Shown here piece after piece: positions 1 to 7,441 of a stretch of 49,700 nucleotides of DNA. This stretch comes from Akkermansiaceae bacterium UBA7890. GTDB taxonomy: Bacteria; Verrucomicrobiota; Verrucomicrobiia; Verrucomicrobiales; Akkermansiaceae. The DNA lies in contig DLRK01000037.1 in assembly GCA_002501065.1 (NCBI GenBank), forward strand, positions 1 to 49,700, written 5' to 3'. The notes under the pieces were generated by a model. The model was given only the letters and a program-made list of their open reading frames with translations. It did no database searches and had not been told where the DNA came from. The position numbers and the translations under genes were made by a program. The number at the start of each line of letters is the position of its first letter. Position 1 is the first letter of the stretch.

Positions 1-1641
1 CTCGAGTCGGTGGCCGACAAGGGCCCCCTCCAAAAGGCCAGGGTCTACACCAAGCTCTCCGGACCGGGTTGGCTGCAGAGTGCTATCACCCTGGGAGGCG
101 GCTCGCTCGGCGGGGCCTTGTTCCTCGGAGTGATCGGCGGTTTCGCCATGCTCTGGGTGCAACCGTTCGCGATGCTCATGGGGGTCATCCTCCTCGCGGC
201 CATCGCCTACGTTACCCTCAGCACCGAGCGCACTCCCTTCCAGAGCCTCCGCCAGGAAATCAACCCCGTCCTCGCGTGGGGATGGCTCGCAGCTTCGCAG
301 CTCGCCAACATGATCTGGGTTTTACCCCAGTACTCCCTCTCCTACGCCGCTCTCACCAACAACCTGTTTCCAGGTTTCTTCGCCGAATCAAAAGGGGATG
401 ACAGCACCAAATACATCGTCTCGTTTCTCATCCTCGGCCTCATGATCGCAATCAATTTCCTGGGATCCGGCAAGGGGCGCGGCTACCGCATCTACGAGAA
501 TACCCTGAAGGTCCTCGTCGGAATTGTCGTCATTTCCTTCTTCCTGGTAGTCATCCGCTTGGCCGGAACCCTCGATTGGGGAGCCATCTTCAGCGGCATC
601 ATTCCAAATCCTGCTCTTCTCTGGAAACCAGCTGGTGCCTACAACGAGATCATCAGCGCCCTGCCCACCGAAGCGGCCAAGGAATACTGGAACTCCGTGG
701 TGCTCGCCGCCCAGCGAGAACGAATGGTGGCCTCCGCGGCCGCCGCAGTCGGAATCAACATGACCTTCCTCATGCCCTGGGCGCTCAAGGCCCGTAAGTG
801 GGGCGGCAAACATCGCGGCCTCTCCCGCTTCGATCTGGTAACCGCCATGATGATCCCCTTTATCCTGGCCACCGGCTGTGTCGTTATCGCTGCCGGATCC
901 CAGTTCCATGGCAAGCCATTCGAAGGACTCATCGAAGAACAGGGCGGCAAGGTCGTCGTGGTCCAAGCGAGTCCCAAATACGGTGATTACTCGAAATCCA
1001 TCGGCGCTCGCAACAAAACCGTCGGCGAGGAAACGGCGCTGGCCGACGGCGAAAAGAAACTGGCCGCCATGCTCATCAAACGTGACACCGGCCAGCTTGC
1101 AGCTTCTCTTGAGAAGCTGTTCGGCAACTCCTTCTGGTCTCAGAAGATCTTCGGCATCGGCGTGCTCGCGATGGGGCTGTCGACGATCTCGATTCTGATG
1201 CTTATTTCCGGATTCGTCGCCTGCGAGGTCACCGGGAAGCCCCGCGACAGTATGGCCTTCAAAATCGGAACCCTCCTTGCCGCCACGGGGGTCCTCTGGC
1301 CCGCTCTGTGGAAAGGCGAATCACTCGCTTATCTCGCCGTTACCACTTCTACCTTCGGATACGTCCTCTTCCCCATCGCCTTCCTCGCATTCATCGCCAT
1401 GATCAATTCCAAGAAGGTCCTTGGCGACCAGGTCCCCACTGGAAGAGCCCGCCTGGCCTGGAATATTCCGCTCGTCATCTCCTGTATCATCACCGGTTTG
1501 GCCGCTGGCTGGACCGGATGGAACAAGACCCTGGCGGTCGGCGAAAACGTTATCCCCCTCGGGAAGTACTTCATTATCGTGTTCGTAATCCTAGTCGTGA
1601 TCGGATTCTTCCTGCCCAGAAAATCCAAATCGCACAGCTAA
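1..1641 (+). CDS. Nramp/SLC11-fold permease, 5' partial
   Basis: Polytopic inner-membrane protein of the Nramp-like superfamily, with about eleven hydrophobic segments. The frame is open to the first base of the window, so the N-terminus may lie outside; the first possible start inside is GTG at 10. The segment GPGWLQSAITLGGGS corresponds to Nramp helix 1, where true metal transporters have DPGN, and FLMPWAL corresponds to helix 6, where they have MPH. Both metal-ligand motifs are altered, so I infer a substrate other than a divalent metal, perhaps an organic one. A hydrophilic loop lies at about residues 300-370. The stop is 37 bases before a Gfo/Idh oxidoreductase on the same strand, suggesting co-transcription and a role in sugar or polyol use. 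Family is fairly secure; substrate is unknown. Confidence 0.75.
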   Translation, partial: LESVADKGPLQKARVYTKLSGPGWLQSAITLGGGSLGGALFLGVIGGFAMLWVQPFAMLMGVILLAAIAYVTLSTERTPFQSLRQEINPVLAWGWLAASQLANMIWVLPQYSLSYAALTNNLFPGFFAESKGDDSTKYIVSFLILGLMIAINFLGSGKGRGYRIYENTLKVLVGIVVISFFLVVIRLAGTLDWGAIFSGIIPNPALLWKPAGAYNEIISALPTEAAKEYWNSVVLAAQRERMVASAAAAVGINMTFLMPWALKARKWGGKHRGLSRFDLVTAMMIPFILATGCVVIAAGSQFHGKPFEGLIEEQGGKVVVVQASPKYGDYSKSIGARNKTVGEETALADGEKKLAAMLIKRDTGQLAASLEKLFGNSFWSQKIFGIGVLAMGLSTISILMLISGFVACEVTGKPRDSMAFKIGTLLAATGVLWPALWKGESLAYLAVTTSTFGYVLFPIAFLAFIAMINSKKVLGDQVPTGRARLAWNIPLVISCIITGLAAGWTGWNKTLAVGENVIPLGKYFIIVFVILVVIGFFLPRKSKSHS

Positions 1642-1678
1642 GTCACCTTCCCCTTGAGAAACGAATACCCTCACCCTC

Positions 1679-2722
1679 ATGAAATTCGGAATTATCGGGG
1701 CCGGCATGATCGGCCAGTTCCATGGCAAGGCCATCGAGGCCATGAAAATCGGCGAACTCCACTCCGTCTTCGACCTCCGGGCGGAAGCTGCGGAGCAACT
1801 CGCGGGACAATTCGGCGCGAAGGCTTTCAGCGACCTCGGCCAGTTCCTTGCCGACGAGGAACTGCAGGTCGTCACGGTGGGCACACCCTCCGGCGCCCAT
1901 CTTGATCCATCCATGGCCGCCCTGCAGGCCGGCAAGCACGTCATCTGCGAAAAACCCCTTGAAATCACTCCTGAGCGCATCGACATGATGCTCAATACCG
2001 CCGAGGAAAACAACGTCACCCTCGCCGCGGTCCTCAACCGCCGCTTCCACCCCGCCATGGATGCCTTCAAGTCCGCCGCTGACGGCGGACGGTTCGGCAC
2101 CCTCACCTCCGCCTCGGCCTACGTGAAGTGGCACCGCGACCAGGCCTATTACGACTCCGCGGCCTGGCGCGGCACCTGGAAACTCGACGGCGGGGGCGCC
2201 CTCATGAACCAGTCAATCCATACCATCGACGCCCTCCTCTACCTCGCCGGACCAGCGGTGAACGTCCAGGCCAGCACCGCCTGCCTGACCCACACCGATA
2301 TTGAGGTCGAGGACACCGCGGTCGCCATTGTGGAATTCGCCAATGGAGCCCGGGGCGTGATCGAGGGTTCCACCTCAAACTGGTCCCGGGACGGCCACCC
2401 TGCCCGCGTCCAACTGTGCGGGGACCGCGGCAGCGTCTTTTTGGCTGATGAAGCCTTCGAGATCTGGGACTTCGTGGACGAAGACCCCAGCGATGCCGGG
2501 GTGCGCGAGACCATGATGAAAGGCTCGGAGGCCGGCCTGGGAGCCAATGACCCCAAGGCCATCAACTTTGACGGACACCGGCAGAACTTCGAGGAAGTGG
2601 TCACCGCCATTGCGGAGAAGCGTGAATCCAGCGTCAATGCCCTTGAGGCTCGCAAGGCCGTTACCCTCATCTGCGCGATCTACGAAAGCGCCCGGAATGA
2701 CGGCAAGAAAGTGATGCTCTGA
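1679..2722 (+). CDS. Gfo/Idh/MocA family NAD(P)-dependent oxidoreductase
   Basis: Cytoplasmic dehydrogenase of 347 residues, the usual family length. An N-terminal Rossmann fold begins with IIGAGMIGQFHGKAI, and the family signature CEKPLEI follows at about residue 95, supplying the conserved lysine of the EKP motif. The C-terminal alpha/beta domain contains GGGALMNQSIHTIDALLYL, which carries the conserved His-x-x-Asp region near the active site. Family members oxidise or epimerise sugars and inositols; the exact substrate cannot be read from sequence. It follows the permease closely and precedes a divergent cytochrome gene and an isomerase-like gene, so a sugar catabolic role is likely. The ATG at 1679 is preceded by no clear Shine-Dalgarno sequence, which is common in this window. 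Confidence 0.9.
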   Translation: MKFGIIGAGMIGQFHGKAIEAMKIGELHSVFDLRAEAAEQLAGQFGAKAFSDLGQFLADEELQVVTVGTPSGAHLDPSMAALQAGKHVICEKPLEITPERIDMMLNTAEENNVTLAAVLNRRFHPAMDAFKSAADGGRFGTLTSASAYVKWHRDQAYYDSAAWRGTWKLDGGGALMNQSIHTIDALLYLAGPAVNVQASTACLTHTDIEVEDTAVAIVEFANGARGVIEGSTSNWSRDGHPARVQLCGDRGSVFLADEAFEIWDFVDEDPSDAGVRETMMKGSEAGLGANDPKAINFDGHRQNFEEVVTAIAEKRESSVNALEARKAVTLICAIYESARNDGKKVML

Positions 2723-2796
2723 AGGCCGGGCTCTCCGTCCCCTCCCCTCCCGGTCAGATTACGGTCCGCGGAAGGCGGAAGCCTCATGACCCGCAC

Positions 2797-3351
2797 TCAC
2801 CCCTCCTGCTCGACGTTCCCTGCGAATTCCTTCACCTTCTTCTGACTTTCCGCATCAAGGTTGGAGATGGGGTATTTGTAGATCTTGCCGTTGGCCATCT
2901 TGAGGACGGCCTTGTCGCCTTCCACCCGGAGCAGGGCTGCCTTGATCTTCTTGCCGGCCTGGTTCGTCCACACGGCTTCCAAGGGGGGCTTCCCCGCCGG
3001 AACAGGTTCCTGATCGCCAAGTTCGGCGCCCTGGGTGATCCAGAGCTTGAGGATATTCACCTCTTTCTCGCTCAGGCGTGACCCCTTGGGAGGCATGCGG
3101 TTATCCGGGTCATCTGACTCAATCACCTTCATGAAAAGTCCGCTGTTGGGCCTGCCCGGCACGATCTGCAGTCCGGACCCGATGTGCTTCCTGATCCTGT
3201 GCGGTTCAAGATTGAGATCTCCCTTCTCCTTTCCATCCCTGTGACATTTATTACAGCTGCTTTTCAGGATGGGCAGGACATCCTTGCCGAACTCCACCGC
3301 AGAGGCGGGAAGGGTGAAGGCGAGGAGGACAACTCCTTCGAACATCGGCAT
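2797..3351 (-). CDS. Secreted c-type cytochrome with SHD1 domain
   Basis: Exported protein of 184 residues with a signal peptide ending around PASAVEF. The segment SSCNKCHRD is a CxxCH haem-binding motif, and NRMPPKGSRLSEKEVNILKLWI is the planctomycete-type cytochrome tail containing the likely methionine ligand (about residues 90-112). The C-terminal 50 residues (AVWTNQAGKKIKAALLRVEG onward) match the SHD1 beta-barrel module often attached to exported proteins in Planctomycetes and Verrucomicrobia. It probably carries electrons in the periplasm or binds another exported protein; the partner is unknown. An upstream GTG at 3357 is in frame but overlaps the AGGAGG ribosome site, so the ATG at 3351 is preferred. 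It is divergent from the neighbouring isomerase-like gene. Confidence 0.85.
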   Translation of the reverse strand: MPMFEGVVLLAFTLPASAVEFGKDVLPILKSSCNKCHRDGKEKGDLNLEPHRIRKHIGSGLQIVPGRPNSGLFMKVIESDDPDNRMPPKGSRLSEKEVNILKLWITQGAELGDQEPVPAGKPPLEAVWTNQAGKKIKAALLRVEGDKAVLKMANGKIYKYPISNLDAESQKKVKEFAGNVEQEG

Positions 3352-3356
3352 TTTCA

Positions 3357-3362
3357 CCTCCT
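3357..3362 (-). promoter_or_regulatory. Shine-Dalgarno AGGAGG deciding the cytochrome start
   Basis: On the minus strand AGGAGG is followed by five bases and then ATG at 3351. The in-frame GTG at 3357 overlaps the site itself, so it cannot be served by it. This is a better ribosome site than most in the window. Confidence 0.75.
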
Positions 3363-3500
3363 CATGATGGCCTCGATTGGATCAAAGCTCCAGTCTGGAG
3401 GCACCAAAATGAGGTCAAGGCCCCATCCCCCCAGGCAGGCGGAAAAGTAGACCACATCTCACTCTTGCCAGTTTGCCACAATTGCTCTTCCCTTCCCGGC

Positions 3501-4391
3501 ATGTATCTGACCGGTTTCGCCGACGAAGCAGCCCAGGACCTCGCCACCCAGATCAAAGCGACCAAGGAGATCGGCTGGAACGCCATCTCTGCCCGCTCCA
3601 TCAATGGAACCAGCATCCACGACCTCTCCGAGAAGGATTTCAACAAAGCCCTCAAACTACTCGAAAAGGAGGAGATCCGCGTCCCCGAAATTGGCTCCCT
3701 TATTGGCAACTGGGGAAAGAAAATCACCGATGATTTCGATGTCACCCTGGGTGAAATTGAGCGCGCCATCCCCCGGATGAAGCACCTGGAAACGAAAATC
3801 ATCCGCATCATGTCCTACGCCCAGGAACGCTGGGGGGAGGAGCAGCACGAGGAAGAACGCTTCAAGCGCCTGCGTGTCATCCAGCAGCGCTTCGCCGATG
3901 AGGGTTTCGTTGTGGCGCATGAAAACTGTGCCAACTGGGGCGGATTTTCCGCCAAGCACTCCCTGCGCCTGATCGAGGAAGTTCCCGGCCTCAAACTTGT
4001 ATTCGATACCGGTAACCCCATCTTCCAGCGCGACCGCTCCAAATCCGAACCTTACCCGTTCCAGGACGCCCTCGGTTTCTACAACGATGTGAAGGAGCAC
4101 GTGGTCCACATTCACATCAAGGACTGCCGTTATCCCAGCGTGGGAGAAAGTGAACCCGATTACACCATGCCGGGGGAAGGCGACTGTCACCTCCAGCACA
4201 TCCTGCGTGACCTCAAGGCCCGGCGCTATGACGGCGGCTTCGCCATCGAACCCCACGTGGCCACCGTCTTCCACGTGCAGGATGGCGAGGCCCCCAATTG
4301 GGAGCAGTGCTACAAGAGCTACGTGGAATATGGGAATCGCGTGGAGGACCTCCTGGAAGAAATCGGCTGGAAACCCCAGCCCTTCGAGTAA
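3501..4391 (+). CDS. Sugar phosphate isomerase/epimerase family TIM-barrel protein
   Basis: Cytoplasmic protein of 296 residues with the xylose-isomerase-like / AP endonuclease 2 fold. Metal-ligand regions are visible: FVVAHENCANW (Glu/His), KLVFDTGNPIF (Asp), VHIHIKDCRY (His) and GGFAIEPH (Glu). Such enzymes isomerise or epimerise sugars or inositol derivatives using a divalent metal. The reading frame can be extended to 3465, but MYLTGFADEAAQDL at 3501 resembles the usual family start and is preferred. It lies in the block with the Gfo/Idh oxidoreductase and permease, which often accompany this family in sugar catabolism; the actual substrate is not determinable. No Shine-Dalgarno sequence is seen. 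Confidence 0.88.
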   Translation: MYLTGFADEAAQDLATQIKATKEIGWNAISARSINGTSIHDLSEKDFNKALKLLEKEEIRVPEIGSLIGNWGKKITDDFDVTLGEIERAIPRMKHLETKIIRIMSYAQERWGEEQHEEERFKRLRVIQQRFADEGFVVAHENCANWGGFSAKHSLRLIEEVPGLKLVFDTGNPIFQRDRSKSEPYPFQDALGFYNDVKEHVVHIHIKDCRYPSVGESEPDYTMPGEGDCHLQHILRDLKARRYDGGFAIEPHVATVFHVQDGEAPNWEQCYKSYVEYGNRVEDLLEEIGWKPQPFE

Positions 4392-4504
4392 TTGCCACTG
4401 CAGACGACACGACCCGGATCAGGCTTCTCCCCGGATTACCGCCCCGACTGCCTGCTTCTGAAATAATCGTTTCGACCGCCCTGGTTCCGGCTTAACCTGC
4501 CTCT

Positions 4505-5515
4505 GTGCTTCCGTGGTTCCAGAATGGCGCCTTTCCCCTCTACCTCGCCCCCATGGCGGGAGTGACCGATGTGGTCTTCCGCAGCATCTGCAAAAGACTT
4601 GGCGCGGACGTGATGGTGACCGAATTTGTGTCCAGCGAGGGCATTATCCGCCAGGACGAACGCACCCGGAAATACACCGAGTTCACCGATGATCAGCGCC
4701 CGGTAGGCGTCCAACTCTTCGGCGCCGACGGGAAACGCATGGGAGAGGCTGCCCGCAAGATCATAGACTGGAAGCAACCCGATTTCATCGATATCAACTT
4801 CGGCTGTCCCGTTAACAAGGTCGTGTCCCGGAACGGCGGTTCCTCTCTCCTGAAAGACTGCTCCGTGCTTGCCTCGGTGGCCAGCGAAGTAGCCCGGGCG
4901 GTGGGAGAGCAGGTCCCCGTCACCGCCAAGATTCGCATCGGTTGGGACTCCCAGTCCATCAACGCCCCGGAAATCTGCACCATCCTTGAGAACTGCGGAA
5001 TGCAGGCCATCTCCGTCCACGGACGCACCCGGTCCCAGGGCTACGGCGGCGAGGCTAACTGGGATGTCATCGATGAATGCTCCCGCAGGATCGCCATTCC
5101 CGTGATCGGCAATGGCGACCTCAACTCCGGCCAGGATATCAGGAAACGTCGTGAATCCACCGGAGTCTCCGGTGTCATGATCGGTCGCTCCGCCATGCAG
5201 AACCCGTGGATCTTCCGGGAGGCCAGGCACTATCTTCAAACCGGGGAGCAATTGCCCCCCGTGCCCATCACAGAGCGCTGGCGACTCATCGTGAGTCACT
5301 GCCGCCTCGCCATCGCCAGCAACCGCTACGGCAACGAGCGCCAATCCATGCTGGCCATGCGCTCCCGCCTCATGACCTACTGCAAGGGCTTCCCGGGCGC
5401 CAAACCTCTCCGCCGCCGCCTCTCGACCATCGCCTCCCTCATGGAAATCGAGGAAGTGGCGGCCGAACATATGGAACACCTCCAAGCGGGTTCCGGCAAA
5501 CCAGCAGCAATCTGA
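4505..5515 (+). CDS. dusB: tRNA-dihydrouridine synthase, DusB type
   Basis: FMN-dependent enzyme reducing specific uridines in tRNA to dihydrouridine. The 336-residue protein opens with LYLAPMAGVTDVVFR, the FMN-binding family signature. NFGCPVNKVV at about residue 100 holds the catalytic cysteine, followed by the GGSSLL segment where relatives have GAGSAL. Further down are VTAKIRIGW, SVHGRTRSQGY and PVIGNGDL of the TIM barrel, then a helical tRNA-binding domain. The start is GTG at 4505, and nothing better is available just upstream. A CII-like regulator begins 13 bases after the stop, so the two are probably one operon. Function is secure; DusB rather than another Dus subtype is from overall resemblance. 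Confidence 0.93.
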   Translation: MLPWFQNGAFPLYLAPMAGVTDVVFRSICKRLGADVMVTEFVSSEGIIRQDERTRKYTEFTDDQRPVGVQLFGADGKRMGEAARKIIDWKQPDFIDINFGCPVNKVVSRNGGSSLLKDCSVLASVASEVARAVGEQVPVTAKIRIGWDSQSINAPEICTILENCGMQAISVHGRTRSQGYGGEANWDVIDECSRRIAIPVIGNGDLNSGQDIRKRRESTGVSGVMIGRSAMQNPWIFREARHYLQTGEQLPPVPITERWRLIVSHCRLAIASNRYGNERQSMLAMRSRLMTYCKGFPGAKPLRRRLSTIASLMEIEEVAAEHMEHLQAGSGKPAAI

Positions 5516-5528
5516 CAGCAACCCAGTC

Positions 5529-6029
5529 ATGAAATCTCACGAGGTCCTCAAGCACTCCTTTGAGAACACAAGCCCGAAAGCGGTCGCGGCCGAACTGGGA
5601 GTGTCACTCTCCCTTGTATACAAGTGGGCCCAGGAGCAGTCGGATACCGGTAGCGGAAGCCGTAATCCCCTCGATCGCCTCCTCGAAATCATCCGTCTGA
5701 CCGAAGACACCCGCATCGTGGAGTGGCTTTGCCAGAAATGTGACGGCTACTTCGTGCACAATCCCGACAGTCCTTCCGGGGAAGGCTTCGACGTCCTCCC
5801 CGCCACCAGCGAAATTGTTGATCAGTTCTCCAGGCTGCTCCGCCACATCTCCAAGTCTGCTCTCGATCATTCCATCACTTCCGATGAAGCTCAATCCATC
5901 CGGGATAGCTGGGACAAACTCAAGTGCTACGCCGAGGGCTTCGTCCGCTGCTGCGAGGAGGGCGACTTCGATTCGATTGAGAAAGCCGAGAAACACGAGA
6001 AACCCCGGATCCGCAGGACATTCTCCTGA
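5529..6029 (+). CDS. CII-family (phage-regulator-like) HTH protein
   Basis: A 166-residue soluble protein with an N-terminal helix-turn-helix (about residues 12-34, SPKAVAAELGVSLSLVYKWAQ) followed by a mostly helical region. The arrangement matches the bacterial regulatory CII family, which in Verrucomicrobia is a chromosomal protein rather than a phage one. The second half contains WLCQKCDGYFVHNP, a CxxC pair that could bind metal, and a helical stretch with RCCEEGDFDSIEKAEK. It lies 13 bases downstream of dusB on the same strand. The target genes are unknown. No other phage-like gene lies around it, so I do not read it as prophage. Confidence 0.72.
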   Translation: MKSHEVLKHSFENTSPKAVAAELGVSLSLVYKWAQEQSDTGSGSRNPLDRLLEIIRLTEDTRIVEWLCQKCDGYFVHNPDSPSGEGFDVLPATSEIVDQFSRLLRHISKSALDHSITSDEAQSIRDSWDKLKCYAEGFVRCCEEGDFDSIEKAEKHEKPRIRRTFS

Positions 6030-6036
6030 ACGGTCC

Positions 6037-6053
6037 GGCCCGGCAAACGGGCC
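6037..6053 (+). terminator. Hairpin after the dusB-CII operon
   Basis: GGCCCG pairs with CGGGCC across a five-base loop (GCAAA), eight bases after the stop of the CII-like gene. There is no T-run, so it may stabilise the RNA end or need a factor for termination. Confidence 0.4.
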
Positions 6054-6217
6054 CCTGGTGCGGGGTTCGGGCGTTACTTTGCTTCCCCTGCTTCCGAACG
6101 TATGGTAGGGCTCGGAAATCATGAAAACGCTCCAAGGCCTTCTTGATGTATGCGTCTTATTTGCCTCCGACTGGCAACCACTGAAACTCTCAGGCAGATA
6201 ACCGGAGAATAAAGGCG

Positions 6218-7264
6218 ATGAACGATTCACCAAAGCTTTCCGCTCCCTGGGGAGCGCCTTCCGGCGGCCTGTCTCGACGTTCCACGTTCAAGTGGGCTGC
6301 CACGGCGGCGGCCGGTGCCGTGGCAACGGCAACCACTACGACCACAGCTGCCGCCGCTCCTCGCAAAGCCGACGCCCGACGCAGTTCACCGAAACGCTAC
6401 AAGATGAAGAAGTCCATCAACCAGTGGGCCTTCCCTTACCCCGAGAGGATGAACCTGCGGGAATGCCTGCAACTGGCCAAGGACGCGGGATTCGACGGCA
6501 TCGAACTGAACTACGACCTCGATAATGATCTTTCCCCGAAAAGCGGAACCAAGGACTACCATGCCATCCGTAAAATGGCCGAGGAGATCGGGATCGCCAT
6601 AAGCGGGCTCTGCTCCTTCCTCTTCTGGCCCTATCCGTTGACCAGCAATGACCCGGAGGAGAGAAAACGGGGCATGGAATTGGCGGGCCTCATGACCAGG
6701 GCCGCCCACGATCTCGGTGTGGAAAACCTGCTCGTCGTACCCGGCGCAGTCCACATGCCGTGGCGCGAAGACCACGACCCCACCCCCAACGACCTCTGCG
6801 ACAAGCGGGCTCGCGAGGCTATCGGCAAGCTTCTTCCGACGGCTGAAAAGCTGAAGGTGAAACTCAACATGGAGAACATCTTCTTCAATGGTTTCCTGCT
6901 ATCGCCTGAGGAAATGAACAACTTCGTCGACCCCTTCGACAGCGAGTACATAAACGTGCATTTCGACACCGGCAACATCATGATCTTTCAGTTTCCGGAG
7001 CATTGGATCCGCCAACTCGGAAAACGCATCAGCAACGTTCACCTCAAGGAATTCTCCAAGAAAGGCACCGACTACTCGCTGGAGTCCTTTCGCCCCCTCC
7101 TCGACGGCACCACAAACTGGCCCGCCGTGATCGAGGCCTTCGACGAAACGGGATACGATGGCTACCTGACCTTCGAATATTTCCACCCCTACCCTCATTA
7201 CCCCGAGGCTCTCATTCATCAAACCGCCGATTCGCTCGACCGCATGCTCGGCATCCATTCATGA
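6218..7264 (+). CDS. Tat-exported sugar phosphate isomerase/epimerase family protein
   Basis: A 348-residue TIM-barrel protein of the xylose-isomerase-like family, with an N-terminal extension that reads as a twin-arginine signal: LSRRSTFKWAATAAAGAVA, then an Ala/Thr-rich stretch. The mature domain starts near KKSINQWAFPYPERMN. Probable metal ligands appear in KLNMENIFF, VHFDTGNIMIF, NVHLKEFS and LTFEYFHP. Tat export implies the protein folds with its metal in the cytoplasm before reaching the periplasm, as is common for this group in Planctomycetes and Verrucomicrobia. GGAG lies about ten bases before the ATG. It is the last gene before the repeat-bearing segment. Substrate is unknown. Confidence 0.87.
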   Translation: MNDSPKLSAPWGAPSGGLSRRSTFKWAATAAAGAVATATTTTTAAAAPRKADARRSSPKRYKMKKSINQWAFPYPERMNLRECLQLAKDAGFDGIELNYDLDNDLSPKSGTKDYHAIRKMAEEIGIAISGLCSFLFWPYPLTSNDPEERKRGMELAGLMTRAAHDLGVENLLVVPGAVHMPWREDHDPTPNDLCDKRAREAIGKLLPTAEKLKVKLNMENIFFNGFLLSPEEMNNFVDPFDSEYINVHFDTGNIMIFQFPEHWIRQLGKRISNVHLKEFSKKGTDYSLESFRPLLDGTTNWPAVIEAFDETGYDGYLTFEYFHPYPHYPEALIHQTADSLDRMLGIHS

Positions 7265-7328
7265 CCCTGGCAAGGACTCGTCTCTCCATCGTTCCATGAT
7301 ACTCTCTATTGCCACCTCTTTGCACCCC

Positions 7329-7379
7329 CGCCTCCCGGACCACCGTCCAGGTCAGCCCCAAAAAGGGAATTCCTGGCAG
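7329..7379 (+). repeat. Direct repeat element, copy A
   Basis: C-rich stretch beginning CGCCTCCC, then a core AAAGGGAATTCCTGGCAG at 7362-7379. It lies 62 bases before the ATG of the beta-helix gene. The core contains the palindrome GGAATTCC. It is in the same orientation as copies at 12045-12089 and 13784-13828, all intergenic. Nature unknown: possible mobile-element end or shared operator. Confidence 0.7.
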
Positions 7380-7441
7380 ACAGAGAAGATCCGGGGTGCT
7401 GGATTCCGCATAATCTGCGGGGCGACACAAGGCACGTAGCC

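Noticed and set aside
6165..6205. ACTGAAACTCTCAGGCAGATAACC resembles the 3' part of a glycine riboswitch
   Set aside because: The matching 5' GGAGAG strand and the GCCGAAGG core are not found upstream, and the downstream gene is not a glycine-related enzyme.
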